DNA of 64,000 bases. It comes from CAUZIZ01 sp963579905 (GTDB lineage: Bacteria > Acidobacteriota > UBA6911 > RPQK01 > JAJDTT01). A program made the position numbers and the translations under genes. The stretch covers positions 6,956-70,955 of the forward strand of contig CAUZIZ010000006.1 of the NCBI GenBank assembly GCA_963579905.1. Reading direction: 5' to 3'. The notes below the pieces were generated by a model. That model searched no databases, was not told where the DNA came from, and saw only the letters and a list, made by a program, of their open reading frames with translations. Below are positions 34,453 through 41,689 of the stretch, piece after piece; within the stretch, counting starts at the first letter, position 1; every line of letters begins with the position of its first letter.

Positions 34453-36486
34453 TCAGCGGGCCCTGTCCTCACCCATTAGATGGTCCCAGTGCCGTCGGGC
34501 CTGGGTCAGGATCTGAGGCAGGTCTTCACTCAGCACATAGCCCTCAGCTGCCAGTCCTAGAGCGGCGTTGGTCACCAGGCCGACATACTCGGCGCGGCTC
34601 TGGTAGCGTGACGCGATTGAAGCACGCGGATCCCCTAGCCGCTTCCGCTCCTGCTCGGTCCGCGGAAAGGGTATGTAGCAGCCTTGAAAGCTCGACAGTC
34701 TGTTCGTTGGTCCAGAGGAGTCGTTGAAGAGATTCCATCCCGTGTACGTCGCCAACGGCACTGCCAAGTCCGGGAGGCGGATCCCGTCGATTTCGTTTCC
34801 GTCTTCGTCGACTGCCGGGACCAGAATTGGGAAGGCCCCTCCGACCTGGGGCGGTTGCAGCGTCACGATCCCCTCGCCTCGAAACCTCGGGCCGAAGTCG
34901 ATCCGGTAGGCCTTGTGGATACGTTCGGGGAAGCTGATGCCCGGTAGTTGGGGGAAGGTCAAGTTCTCAAACCGGAGCAGCGTCTTTCGATCCAGGCGGG
35001 GATAGCGGCTGGCAGGCGGTGCTGTGTCTGACACGACCCAGTTGTCCAGAGCCCTCAAGAGCGCTCTCATCGACCAACGGAAATCCATTGGATTGCTGGG
35101 CTCTTGCCCCCTAGAGATAGCGGGTGGAAATGGTCCTGGGCCGTGTTGGCTTCCTGCAAAGTGATACATGCGGACGTTGTCCAGCATGGGTACGTCGCGC
35201 TGCCCGTCGATGGTCGTATGGGTTAGTGAGGCAGCTCGACCGAAGTACTCATAGGAAGAATTTGTGTAGAAGATTTTGGGTCGGAATCGAGCTTCGGGAG
35301 AATGTGTGAGCAATCCATCCGTGATCCCGGTTTCGGGATCGGTCTGCTCCACATCGGTGAAGGGGAAGATGTCGGTGGGGTAGAAGAAGTTTGCGTAGGG
35401 TTGAGCATCCCTCGAAGGCTGTGCAAAACGATGATTGAAGCTACCTCGACCAGCACCCGCCACGTGGGGGATGATGCCGTCGAAGGCGGGTCTCCCCTCC
35501 TCATCCTGGTTGAGACCGTGGTAGAGGAACGTTCTCAGAAAGCGTCCGCTCTGGGAGCTGCCAAACCCGAATGCCCGAGCGATAGTCCCTCGGAACATGG
35601 ATAAGGCCTCGGAGCTACGGTTCTTCAAGTGGGAAATCATATCTCTGACAGCAACCATCCCCAGCCCGACGACTGGGGGATTCTCGGAGACGTAGACGAC
35701 TTCGTAGATCTTGCCCGGCTCGAATCCACCCTGGAGAGAAACGTAGGCAACATCGGGCCTCAGCTGGCCATTTCGGAAGCGTGCGAACTTCCATTGTGAG
35801 CGCGGTATCTCGTGGCGTGCGGCCTCCACGTCGTCCCTGACAGTCAGCACGTTCTCCGAAGCCGCAGGATCGGCTGTGGGGTAGGGGATGTGGTTTCGAT
35901 CGGAGAGGATATGATCCCGGGCTGTTTTCTTCACGACGAAATCACATCGCACCAGACCTCGAATCGGTCGATTCCCATGGCGAGCGACTGGGGGATAGAG
36001 TCGAAGCCTACCCTTGATCGGTGGGGTGTCGAACTGCCAGCCCAGCCAGAGCACGGTGTATCCATGACGCATCAGGAATCCGTCTCCGAGCTCCGCTGCA
36101 TTCTCAAAGTTAGAGCTCCTGCTGGCCCGATTGAAGTAGAGCAACAGAGCCTTTCCGCCGCGATTCGAGACTTCGAAGAACACAGCCCGGTTACCTCGCC
36201 GAATCTGTTTCGGCTTCAGTAGGAAAAAATCAGCCGAGAACTCGACCTCACCGTCCGGATTCGTGGGGGCGTTATCGATATCCGTGATGCGTCGATTAGC
36301 TGGATGGGCCGGATCGATTGCATAGAGGATTCTGCCGCTGATCTTCTCATAGGGACCCGCTAGCCCGAACGACTTCCCGCCGATCAGATCCTCACGAGAA
36401 CTGATCTCGAAACCGGTGACCCGGGCGAAGAGAGGGGAAGAGATCAAGAAGAACACCAGCCAGGAAGAAACGGATCGTAACCACAT
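34453..36486 (-). CDS. Exported large alpha/beta-hydrolase-domain protein
   Basis: 677 residues. Signal peptide at 1-22 (LVFFLISSPLFA). The family is the alpha/beta hydrolase domain set found in Proteobacteria and Acidobacteria (PF20091-like): early FEISSREDLIGGKSFGLAGPYEKISG, FEVSNRGGKALL, then the nucleophile elbow GSSQSGRFLRTFLYHGLN at about residue 310 and a long C-terminal part with YTGWNLFNDSS and FPRTEQERK. Activity is not established in the family; an esterase role is likely. ATG at 36486 begins downstream of the heptad inverted repeat that separates it from the heme protein on the other strand. Confidence 0.85.
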   Translation of the reverse strand: MWLRSVSSWLVFFLISSPLFARVTGFEISSREDLIGGKSFGLAGPYEKISGRILYAIDPAHPANRRITDIDNAPTNPDGEVEFSADFFLLKPKQIRRGNRAVFFEVSNRGGKALLLYFNRASRSSNFENAAELGDGFLMRHGYTVLWLGWQFDTPPIKGRLRLYPPVARHGNRPIRGLVRCDFVVKKTARDHILSDRNHIPYPTADPAASENVLTVRDDVEAARHEIPRSQWKFARFRNGQLRPDVAYVSLQGGFEPGKIYEVVYVSENPPVVGLGMVAVRDMISHLKNRSSEALSMFRGTIARAFGFGSSQSGRFLRTFLYHGLNQDEEGRPAFDGIIPHVAGAGRGSFNHRFAQPSRDAQPYANFFYPTDIFPFTDVEQTDPETGITDGLLTHSPEARFRPKIFYTNSSYEYFGRAASLTHTTIDGQRDVPMLDNVRMYHFAGSQHGPGPFPPAISRGQEPSNPMDFRWSMRALLRALDNWVVSDTAPPASRYPRLDRKTLLRFENLTFPQLPGISFPERIHKAYRIDFGPRFRGEGIVTLQPPQVGGAFPILVPAVDEDGNEIDGIRLPDLAVPLATYTGWNLFNDSSGPTNRLSSFQGCYIPFPRTEQERKRLGDPRASIASRYQSRAEYVGLVTNAALGLAAEGYVLSEDLPQILTQARRHWDHLMGEDRAR

Positions 36487-36521
36487 CTGCTAATTAGAGC
36501 GCCGGAATGATGGGAGAATCA

Positions 36522-36690
36522 AGTGGTGGCGTGAGCAGTGGTGGAGTAGTGTAGTGGTGCAGTAGTGTAGTGAGCAATGATCAGTCGATCGGTGCCCAGA
36601 CAACAGCTACGGCTTGCAACTAATTCCTACGGATCACTCCACTACTCCACCACTCCACTACTGCTCACTCCACTACTGCACCACTACACC
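36522..36690. repeat. Large inverted repeat of GTAGTG/GAGCAGTG heptads with conserved core
   Basis: Left arm 36522-36576 is built from units such as GGAGTAGTGTAGTGG and ending GTGTAGTGAGCA; right arm 36634-36690 is the complementary series (CTCCACTACTCCACCACTCC, ACTGCTCACTCC). The centre (about 36577-36620) reads ATGATCAGTCGATCGGTGCC, then AACAGCTACGGCTTGCAAC. The centre is shared with the copy at 45479-45618, while the arms vary. It lies in the divergent gap between the exported hydrolase and the heptaheme cytochrome and supplies no gene. Confidence 0.9.
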
Positions 36691-36705
36691 AAGGAGTATC
36701 AGTCC

Positions 36706-37353
36706 GTGATTCGCATCCCTATCCCTGCCGTGCTCTTGGTGCTTTTCTTCTCGGCCATCCTCTTGCGTGGCGAGCAGAAATTCTCACATCCCGTTCATTT
36801 GAAAAGGGGAGACCTTGAATGTAACGACTGCCATGGATCTGTTTCCGATAGCAAGGTTTCAGGCGACGATAACTTCCCCCAGGTCGAGACCTGTGTTCAG
36901 TGTCATGATGGCACCCGAGCGGTGGCGCTCGACCCCGCTGAATTCCGCTGGAAGCCGGTCGAAAGGACCTTCCGCTTCGACCACCAGTTCCACCTAAGGC
37001 TGGGAAATCTGGCACCCCTGCTGGCAAGCGCTATTGATTCGGGGAGGTACCTGGGACGGGTGGGCGGTATCCGAAAACATTTGGCGACGGAGAACCAGTG
37101 TGAAGCGTGCCATAGGGGCTTGGCCGAGAGAGACGACCACGGCATGCCCCAGATGTCCGACTGTCTCGTCTGCCATTCAGAGATCGACAACCCGTTCAGC
37201 TGTGAGACCTGCCATTTAGAGGGCATTCAGCTTCGCCCTGAGAATCACACCATGGAATTCTTCGACGGCCACGCCTCGAAGGAGTTCGAGTACGATAAGA
37301 CGACCTGTCTTCCCTGCCACGGGACCAATTTTTCTTGTCGAGGGTGCCACTAG
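36706..37353 (+). CDS. Seven-heme exported cytochrome c (c3/c7-like)
   Basis: 215 residues. GTG 36706 is used, with AAGGAG nine bases upstream; an earlier ATG at 36577 lies inside the inverted repeat. Signal peptide 1-23 (IPAVLLVLFFSAILLRG). The mature protein carries seven CxxCH motifs: CNDCH, CVQCH, CEACH, CLVCH, CETCH, CLPCH, CRGCH. The first is preceded by FSHPVHLKRGDLECNDCH, the c3/c7-type pattern with a distal His. Likely a periplasmic electron carrier for respiration with soluble or extracellular acceptors. No partner oxidoreductase is next to it. Confidence 0.92.
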   Translation: MIRIPIPAVLLVLFFSAILLRGEQKFSHPVHLKRGDLECNDCHGSVSDSKVSGDDNFPQVETCVQCHDGTRAVALDPAEFRWKPVERTFRFDHQFHLRLGNLAPLLASAIDSGRYLGRVGGIRKHLATENQCEACHRGLAERDDHGMPQMSDCLVCHSEIDNPFSCETCHLEGIQLRPENHTMEFFDGHASKEFEYDKTTCLPCHGTNFSCRGCH

Positions 37354-37374
37354 TCTTAAATATGTTTCACTTTA

Positions 37375-37390
37375 TGTGATTGCTGTCACA
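37375..37390. promoter_or_regulatory. CRP/FNR-type operator-like palindrome
   Basis: TGTGATTGCTGTCACA matches the CRP half-sites TGTGA and TCACA with a six-base spacer. It lies 22 bases after the stop of the seven-heme cytochrome gene and no promoter or gene clearly follows it on either strand. It may be a chance match or a site for a lost gene. Confidence 0.35.
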
Positions 37391-37695
37391 AGAAGTGGCA
37401 AAGAAGGACGCTAGTATCCCGAAGTGCGGCCGGTTCGAAAGCGCTCTTCCACGGAAGGGCGCAGCGAGAGTTGAGTATGCTAAAAGATTGCGAAAAAGCA
37501 CAGCGTTCCTCCCAATACTCCCTTCCAAGAGATCCAGTGTGTAGCGCTGTGCTTGACCAGAATTCGAATCTGAACGACTGCTTGCCCTCGACCGAATCGG
37601 TCGCGCGACCCTTGCCTTCCTGATTGCGAAGCGGCAGAAGAAGAAGTAGGCGGATTCTCAGAGGCGGAAGCTGAGCGTCTCAGGCGTTGGGCCTG
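37391..37695. other. Gene-free stretch between the heme protein and STAS gene
   Basis: Apart from the CRP-like palindrome before it, no open frame, known repeat or hairpin terminator was found here. The stretch AAGCGGCAGAAGAAGAAG reads as a Lys/Arg-rich frame that stops at once, so a gene remnant cannot be excluded. Confidence 0.4.
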
Positions 37696-38064
37696 TCAGT
37701 CTTCCAGGTTGGTGGGAGTGGACTCTTCCTTGAATCGGTCCAAGGCGTCGTCCTCGCTCTCGTAGACATCCAGAAGAGGTAAAAGCTGGCTGAGCGAGAG
37801 CACGTGCTTTACCCTGTCACCCACCCGCAGAAGTTTCACCGAACAGTTGAATCGTTTAGCCAGCTTGATGCCGGCTACCAACTCACCGATCCCGGCGCTG
37901 TCGATCCAGGAAACTCCTGAAAGATTTATGAGTACCTTTTGCCAGCCTTCAGCGAGAAGCTCATTCATGATGTCTCTGAGCAGCTGCTCCCCGACTCCCA
38001 CGACCAAGCGACCCTCGAGGTCGACAATGACAACATCACCAGATTTTCGAACATCGACATGCAT
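37696..38064 (-). CDS. STAS-domain anti-anti-sigma factor
   Basis: 122 residues forming one STAS domain: VVIVDLEGRLVVG at the start, VLINLSGVSWIDSAGIGEL with the DSAG phosphorylation Ser, and the C-terminal alpha helix. It is the class of SpoIIAA/RsbV proteins, which bind an anti-sigma kinase and are switched off by phosphorylation of that Ser. No anti-sigma kinase or phosphatase gene lies nearby, so the partner must be elsewhere. The 12 C-terminal residues (EESTPTNLED) are not part of the fold. ATG 38064. Confidence 0.93.
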   Translation of the reverse strand: MHVDVRKSGDVVIVDLEGRLVVGVGEQLLRDIMNELLAEGWQKVLINLSGVSWIDSAGIGELVAGIKLAKRFNCSVKLLRVGDRVKHVLSLSQLLPLLDVYESEDDALDRFKEESTPTNLED

Positions 38065-38213
38065 CGCTGTCTCTCCTACGAAAACAAAACTGCGAGCCAG
38101 GGCGTCTCACTAGACAGGCTAGTCGGGTACGAGCCGGGAAAAGTATAGCACGGCAATAACCTGACGTCCCGCCAACTCCAGGGGTGTCGAAGTTCTGACC
38201 GAAAATCGGGAGG

Positions 38214-38480
38214 CTAACGGCAATCGAGACTCTTAGGCGGAGTACGCGAGCAGGCCATGCCCCCGGTCCTGGTAGAGGCCAACAAGGCACAGGCAACGTC
38301 GGTAGCGGTACGTTGGGCCTCTTCTCGTGTGGCTCCAGAGGCGGTGCGGCAAAGAGTATTACCCTTGAATTCGATGCACACGTCACAGCTGAAAACGTCC
38401 AGACTCATCGTCGAATAGAGAAGATACCCCACGAAGGCTAATGTTCCCACAATAGCTAAGACCTTGTTCTGCGTTGCCAT
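38214..38480 (-). CDS. Small Cys-rich membrane-anchored protein
   Basis: 88 residues: a short cytoplasmic start, one membrane helix (VLAIVGTLAFVGYLLYSTM), then an exported part with Cys in SCDVCIEF, NTLCRTASG, DVACALL, GMACSRT and SLDCR. The stretch CRTASGATREEAQRTATDVAC resembles small domains of many Acidobacteria proteins where a Cys pair brackets a short helix. Function unknown. ATG 38480 lies eight bases after TACAAT, which may be its -10 box, giving an almost leaderless mRNA. It is followed by the STAS gene on the same strand, with no apparent link. Confidence 0.65.
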   Translation of the reverse strand: MATQNKVLAIVGTLAFVGYLLYSTMSLDVFSCDVCIEFKGNTLCRTASGATREEAQRTATDVACALLASTRTGGMACSRTPPKSLDCR

Positions 38481-38625
38481 AGTTCTCTATTGTACCAATC
38501 ACCGGAACAGGTATTGGAGCCTTTTCCGGTTACGGCAGAAGTCCACCAGCTTCCGGGATTGACATCAGGGGGGCTAAGTGATCCAATTTCGATTCGAAAT
38601 CCAACAACTTTTTGAGGTGGACTGA

Positions 38626-39480
38626 ATGCAAGTAGGCTATGGCGAGTATAGGTACGAGGCAGTATCGGACTGGGCGAAATTACCTTCTGGCTGGACCTTC
38701 GGCTGGATTCCAGGTGTGGCGGTGGACAGCCAGGATCGCGTTTACGTGTACAGCAGAAGTGAGCATCCAATGGTGGTTTTTGATCCGGATGGGAACTTCT
38801 TGACGTCGTGGGGTGACGATGTCCTGGTGAGCGCCCACGGAATCTTCATCGACAGTGCCGACAATATCTACTGTACAGAGTGGAGTTCTCATTGCGTTCA
38901 CAAGTTCAACTCTGAGGGACAGCTCCAATGGACTTTGGGAACCCCCGGTGTTCCCAGACCACCAGGGCTTCCCTTCAATCTCCCGACCGACCTGGCAATA
39001 GCCCCTGATGGCTGTTTCTTCGTCAGCGACGGATACGTGAACTCGAAAGTGCACAAATACTCCGCAGAGGGAGTCCTACTCTTCAGCTGGGGCGAACCCG
39101 GGACTGGTCCTGGACAGTTCAACCTCGTCCACAGCGTTTGGGTCGATTCCGACTATCAGGTCTACATCTGTGACCGCGCGAACAACCGAATCCAGATTTT
39201 CGACGGAGACGGCCGATTCTTGCGGGAGTGGACCGGATTCCTTCAACCTGACAAGTTGTGGTTCGATGAAAGCGAAACCATCTTCATGGCAGAGATTCGT
39301 CATCGGGTGACGATTCTCGATCGTCAGGGAGAAATTCTGTCGCAGTGGGGTGAGGCGGGTGACCAGCCCCATCAATTTCGCACCTACCCTCATGGCATTT
39401 GGGGGGACAGCAAAGGAGACCTCTACGTCAGCGAGGTGGCCTCAGACGCGCAGCTGAAGAAGTTTGTTCGGCAGCGTTAG
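38626..39480 (+). CDS. NHL-repeat six-bladed propeller protein
   Basis: 284 residues, no signal peptide. NHL repeats recur about every 45-50 residues: VAVDSQDRVYVYSRSEH, IFIDSADNIYCTEWSSH, LAIAPDGCFFVSDGYVN, VWVDSDYQVYICDRANNRI and IWGDSKGDLYVSEVAS. The fold is a propeller as in peptidyl-alpha-hydroxyglycine alpha-amidating lyase and SMP-30-like proteins; catalytic residues are not assignable. Function unknown. ATG 38626 follows GAGGTGGACTG. The DUF1080 gene follows 70 bases later on the same strand. Confidence 0.9.
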   Translation: MQVGYGEYRYEAVSDWAKLPSGWTFGWIPGVAVDSQDRVYVYSRSEHPMVVFDPDGNFLTSWGDDVLVSAHGIFIDSADNIYCTEWSSHCVHKFNSEGQLQWTLGTPGVPRPPGLPFNLPTDLAIAPDGCFFVSDGYVNSKVHKYSAEGVLLFSWGEPGTGPGQFNLVHSVWVDSDYQVYICDRANNRIQIFDGDGRFLREWTGFLQPDKLWFDESETIFMAEIRHRVTILDRQGEILSQWGEAGDQPHQFRTYPHGIWGDSKGDLYVSEVASDAQLKKFVRQR

Positions 39481-39549
39481 GATGGATGTCTAGTGCTTTC
39501 AGGTCACCGAGGAGACTGAGCTGTGATGGGCTCAGCTGGAGGTAAGACC

Positions 39550-40329
39550 ATGTATCGAAGATCCCATTTAACCGTAGTTCAGATTGTTGTCCTCTGTCTG
39601 TTTCTGGCCTCAGTGCAGTATTGCCGGGACCACGAGCAGGAGATGGCCGACAAAGACTTCGAAGCGGCGCTTAAGGAAGACACCTCGGCAGCAAATGCCT
39701 TGACGTCCGAGGAGCGAGCTGAAGGGTGGGAATTGCTCTTCGATGGTACCAGTCTCGACCATTGGCGTGGCTTCAAACAGCAAGGTATTCCCATAGGCTG
39801 GGTGATCAGGGGCGGCGCCATTCATTTTTCGGGAGGGGAACAGGGCGGAGACATCATCAGCAGGGAGCAGTACCAGGACTTTGAGCTGAAGGTGGAGTGG
39901 CGGGTCTCTGAGGGTGGCAATAGCGGAATCTTTTTTCATGTGAGTGAGGACTTCGATCGCGCCTGGGAATCCGGGCCGGAAATGCAGGTGTTGGACAATG
40001 ACCGTCACCGAGATGGCTCCAAGCCGGAGACTCGAGCGGGCACGAACTACGCGCTCCATCCAGCTTCCCAGGAGGTGGTTAAACCAGCAGGAGAGTGGAA
40101 TCAGTTCGGACTCATAGTCAACGGAGCTCACGTCGAGCACTGGGTGAATGGCAAGGAAATCGTGGGATACGAATTGTGGAGCGAGGACTGGAAGGAAAGG
40201 GTGGCCAAGAGCAAGTTCGCCGCGATGCCGGCCTACGGCCAGAGCAAGACCGGCCACATTGCACTACAGGATCATGGAGATCCCGTCTGGTTCCGGGCAA
40301 TCAAGATCCGCCGTCTCAACTCGGAATGA
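39550..40329 (+). CDS. DUF1080 (3-keto-disaccharide hydrolase-like) lipoprotein
   Basis: Start ATG 39550 is used with GGAGG at 39538-39542; an earlier GTG (39523) has no site. 259 residues: signal with lipobox SVQYC (about residues 18-22), then the concanavalin-like DUF1080 fold. Motifs are GWELLFDGTSLDHWRGF, EWRVSEGGNSGIFFHV, GPEMQVLDND, GAHVEHWVNGKEIVGYEL and IALQDHGDPVWFRAIKIR, all typical of PF06439. Characterised members act on 3-keto-glycosides during periplasmic disaccharide breakdown. A second DUF1080 domain forms the N-terminus of the protein at 56348-59806. Confidence 0.93.
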   Translation: MYRRSHLTVVQIVVLCLFLASVQYCRDHEQEMADKDFEAALKEDTSAANALTSEERAEGWELLFDGTSLDHWRGFKQQGIPIGWVIRGGAIHFSGGEQGGDIISREQYQDFELKVEWRVSEGGNSGIFFHVSEDFDRAWESGPEMQVLDNDRHRDGSKPETRAGTNYALHPASQEVVKPAGEWNQFGLIVNGAHVEHWVNGKEIVGYELWSEDWKERVAKSKFAAMPAYGQSKTGHIALQDHGDPVWFRAIKIRRLNSE

Positions 40330-40619
40330 AGTCTCCTCGGTGGAAGCTAGCCTAAAACTTGAACGATTCGTCGGAACGTCGGCACGTCTGGACGTCGCAC
40401 GTCTCTTCTCCCGGGAAAGTGCGGCGAACGGTTCCGACGGAAGCTTCGAATGGCGAGGTGATCATGAAGAATCGCCAGATGTCAGAGCCGTGCCCTTCAG
40501 GGTTCGGCCCCTGATCGGGGGCCGAACCTGGCAGCTCCGCCTTGGAAGTTTCCTCCTGAATGATCCAGCTGGGGCGGGACTAAGCTGAAACTTCATTTGG
40601 TAGGAGATCATCCAAGAGT

Positions 40620-40777
40620 CGCCAATGACAGAGCCGTGACTGCGAAGGAGCGGTCCCGGTATACCGGTGCCGGAAACAACCGACCAAACAGACGGTGACC
40701 GATCACATCCCCTTTTGCGGCATGTCCCGATCGGTGATCGGGACCGCTCCTTTGCAGTCACGGCTCCGTCATTGGCG
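40620..40777. repeat. Module B palindromic element, full copy
   Basis: Left arm 40620-40657 and right arm 40740-40777 match at 36 of 38 positions when inverted; the arms contain GACAGAGCCGTGACTGCGAA and its complement. Between them lies CCCGATCGGTGATCGGG, which itself folds. A related copy is at 53285-53423, and the left half occurs at 28374-28470. Upstream, 40366-40416 holds GACG-rich remnants of module A. The block from 40330 to 41048 has no confident gene. Confidence 0.9.
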
Positions 40778-40795
40778 GTAGCGACAATCACGGCA

Positions 40796-41010
40796 GACGT
40801 AACCGAAGTTTCGTTCTCGAATGGGGCAGCACCGCTGGGGCGGGACTGCCCTGAAACTTGAGCAGTGAGCAGCGCCGCAAACCGGTGAACTAGCAGTATT
40901 ACGAAACCAAGTCCAACAGAGCCGCGAACGACTTGAGCCGCTGGCAATTTGAAGCCAGCTTTCGTGGAAAGAGCCGGACGACAGCAAAATCTCTTCCGCT
41001 CTACCGGCTG
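40796..41010 (-). repeat. Intergenic repeat module A, copy 5
   Basis: Directly adjoining module B. Contains GTTCTCGAATGGGGCAGCAC, CTGAAACTTGAGCAGTGAGC, ACGAAACCAAGTCCAACAGA and GCGAACGACTTGAGCCGCTG. The centre carries GAGCAGTGAGCAG, a unit of the heptad family, so two repeat families are interleaved here. Confidence 0.75.
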
Positions 41011-41048
41011 ACATTTCCGCCTTCCAGTTTCCCTTCGCCACACTGAAC

Positions 41049-41393
41049 TCAGCGAATCGCCTCCGACTTTCTCAGGTGATTGCTGCGATCAAGACACCAG
41101 TTCGACGGGGATCCTCCGCGCCGTTCTGAACAAATGGGCGTCTCTGGACTTCCAGGCTTCGTAGACAAGATCCCAGCATGGTCTGCAGTCATCCAGAGGT
41201 GGACCAGGAAGGTCAGTTCGTCGTCCAGACTCAACTCACCTTCCATGAAGAGTTGGAGAAATTCTCGGTCGCAGTGGCGCTCTCGGGCTTTCGTTTGTTC
41301 TATCATCGCTTCTGCTGTATCGACTAACGCGCTTCTCCACTGTGTGCGGTCGATCACGGAATCCCAGGGTTCATCGGGCTGGGCGCGCCCCAC
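41049..41393 (-). CDS. Hypothetical protein, possibly real
   Basis: 114-residue open frame from GTG 41393 without a clear ribosome site. It is acidic in the middle (FMEGELSLDDELTFLVHLWM) and has a Cys-His-rich start of that segment (HCDREFLQLF), faintly like the zf-HC2 part of anti-sigma factors but lacking the second Cys pair. It lies between a repeat block and the MITE, and no family was recognised. It could be a degraded gene or a chance frame. Confidence 0.35.
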   Translation of the reverse strand: MGRAQPDEPWDSVIDRTQWRSALVDTAEAMIEQTKARERHCDREFLQLFMEGELSLDDELTFLVHLWMTADHAGILSTKPGSPETPICSERRGGSPSNWCLDRSNHLRKSEAIR

Positions 41394-41483
41394 AACTCGT
41401 AATCACCAGCCTCTTCCTTTTCACCTGTAACCGCCAATTTAGAGTGGTAAGATGCTCCGTCTGGGATCTGCGGTCTTTTCTAA

Positions 41484-41664
41484 GGGTCTGCGCAAGAATA
41501 ACTTGGTAGAATTGGCGCTCAGATTTGCGCCAGATTTGGCCGCAAACGATTGAGCGAAACCACAGGCGTAGCCGGGTCTACGTTGAGGATTTCGCGATTG
41601 AGGAGCGGCCGAAGATGGTGGGAAGATGAGATGCCAAAATACCAAGTTATTTTTGCGCAGACCC
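41484..41664. mobile_element. 181-bp MITE with TAA target duplication
   Basis: Terminal inverted repeats: left GGGTCTGCGCAAGAATAACT, right (complement) GGGTCTGCGCAAAAATAACT, continuing TTGGT, so 24 of 25 outer bases pair. TAA flanks both sides (41481-41483 and 41665-41667). No protein is encoded. TIR length and 3-bp TNA duplication fit an element moved by an IS5-group transposase, which is inferred. A copy of the right end lies at 30109-30160. The element sits 25 bases before the Nramp-like gene. Confidence 0.8.
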
Positions 41665-41689
41665 TAAACAGGCGTTAGGAGTTTCAACC

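Noticed and set aside
36522..36690. Heptad repeats as a CRISPR array
   Set aside because: Units are 6-8 bases, nearly contiguous, inverted about a centre, and have no spacers of even length. No cas genes are present.
37540..37590. TTCGAATC as a tRNA T-loop
   Set aside because: No acceptor, D or anticodon stems could be drawn around it.
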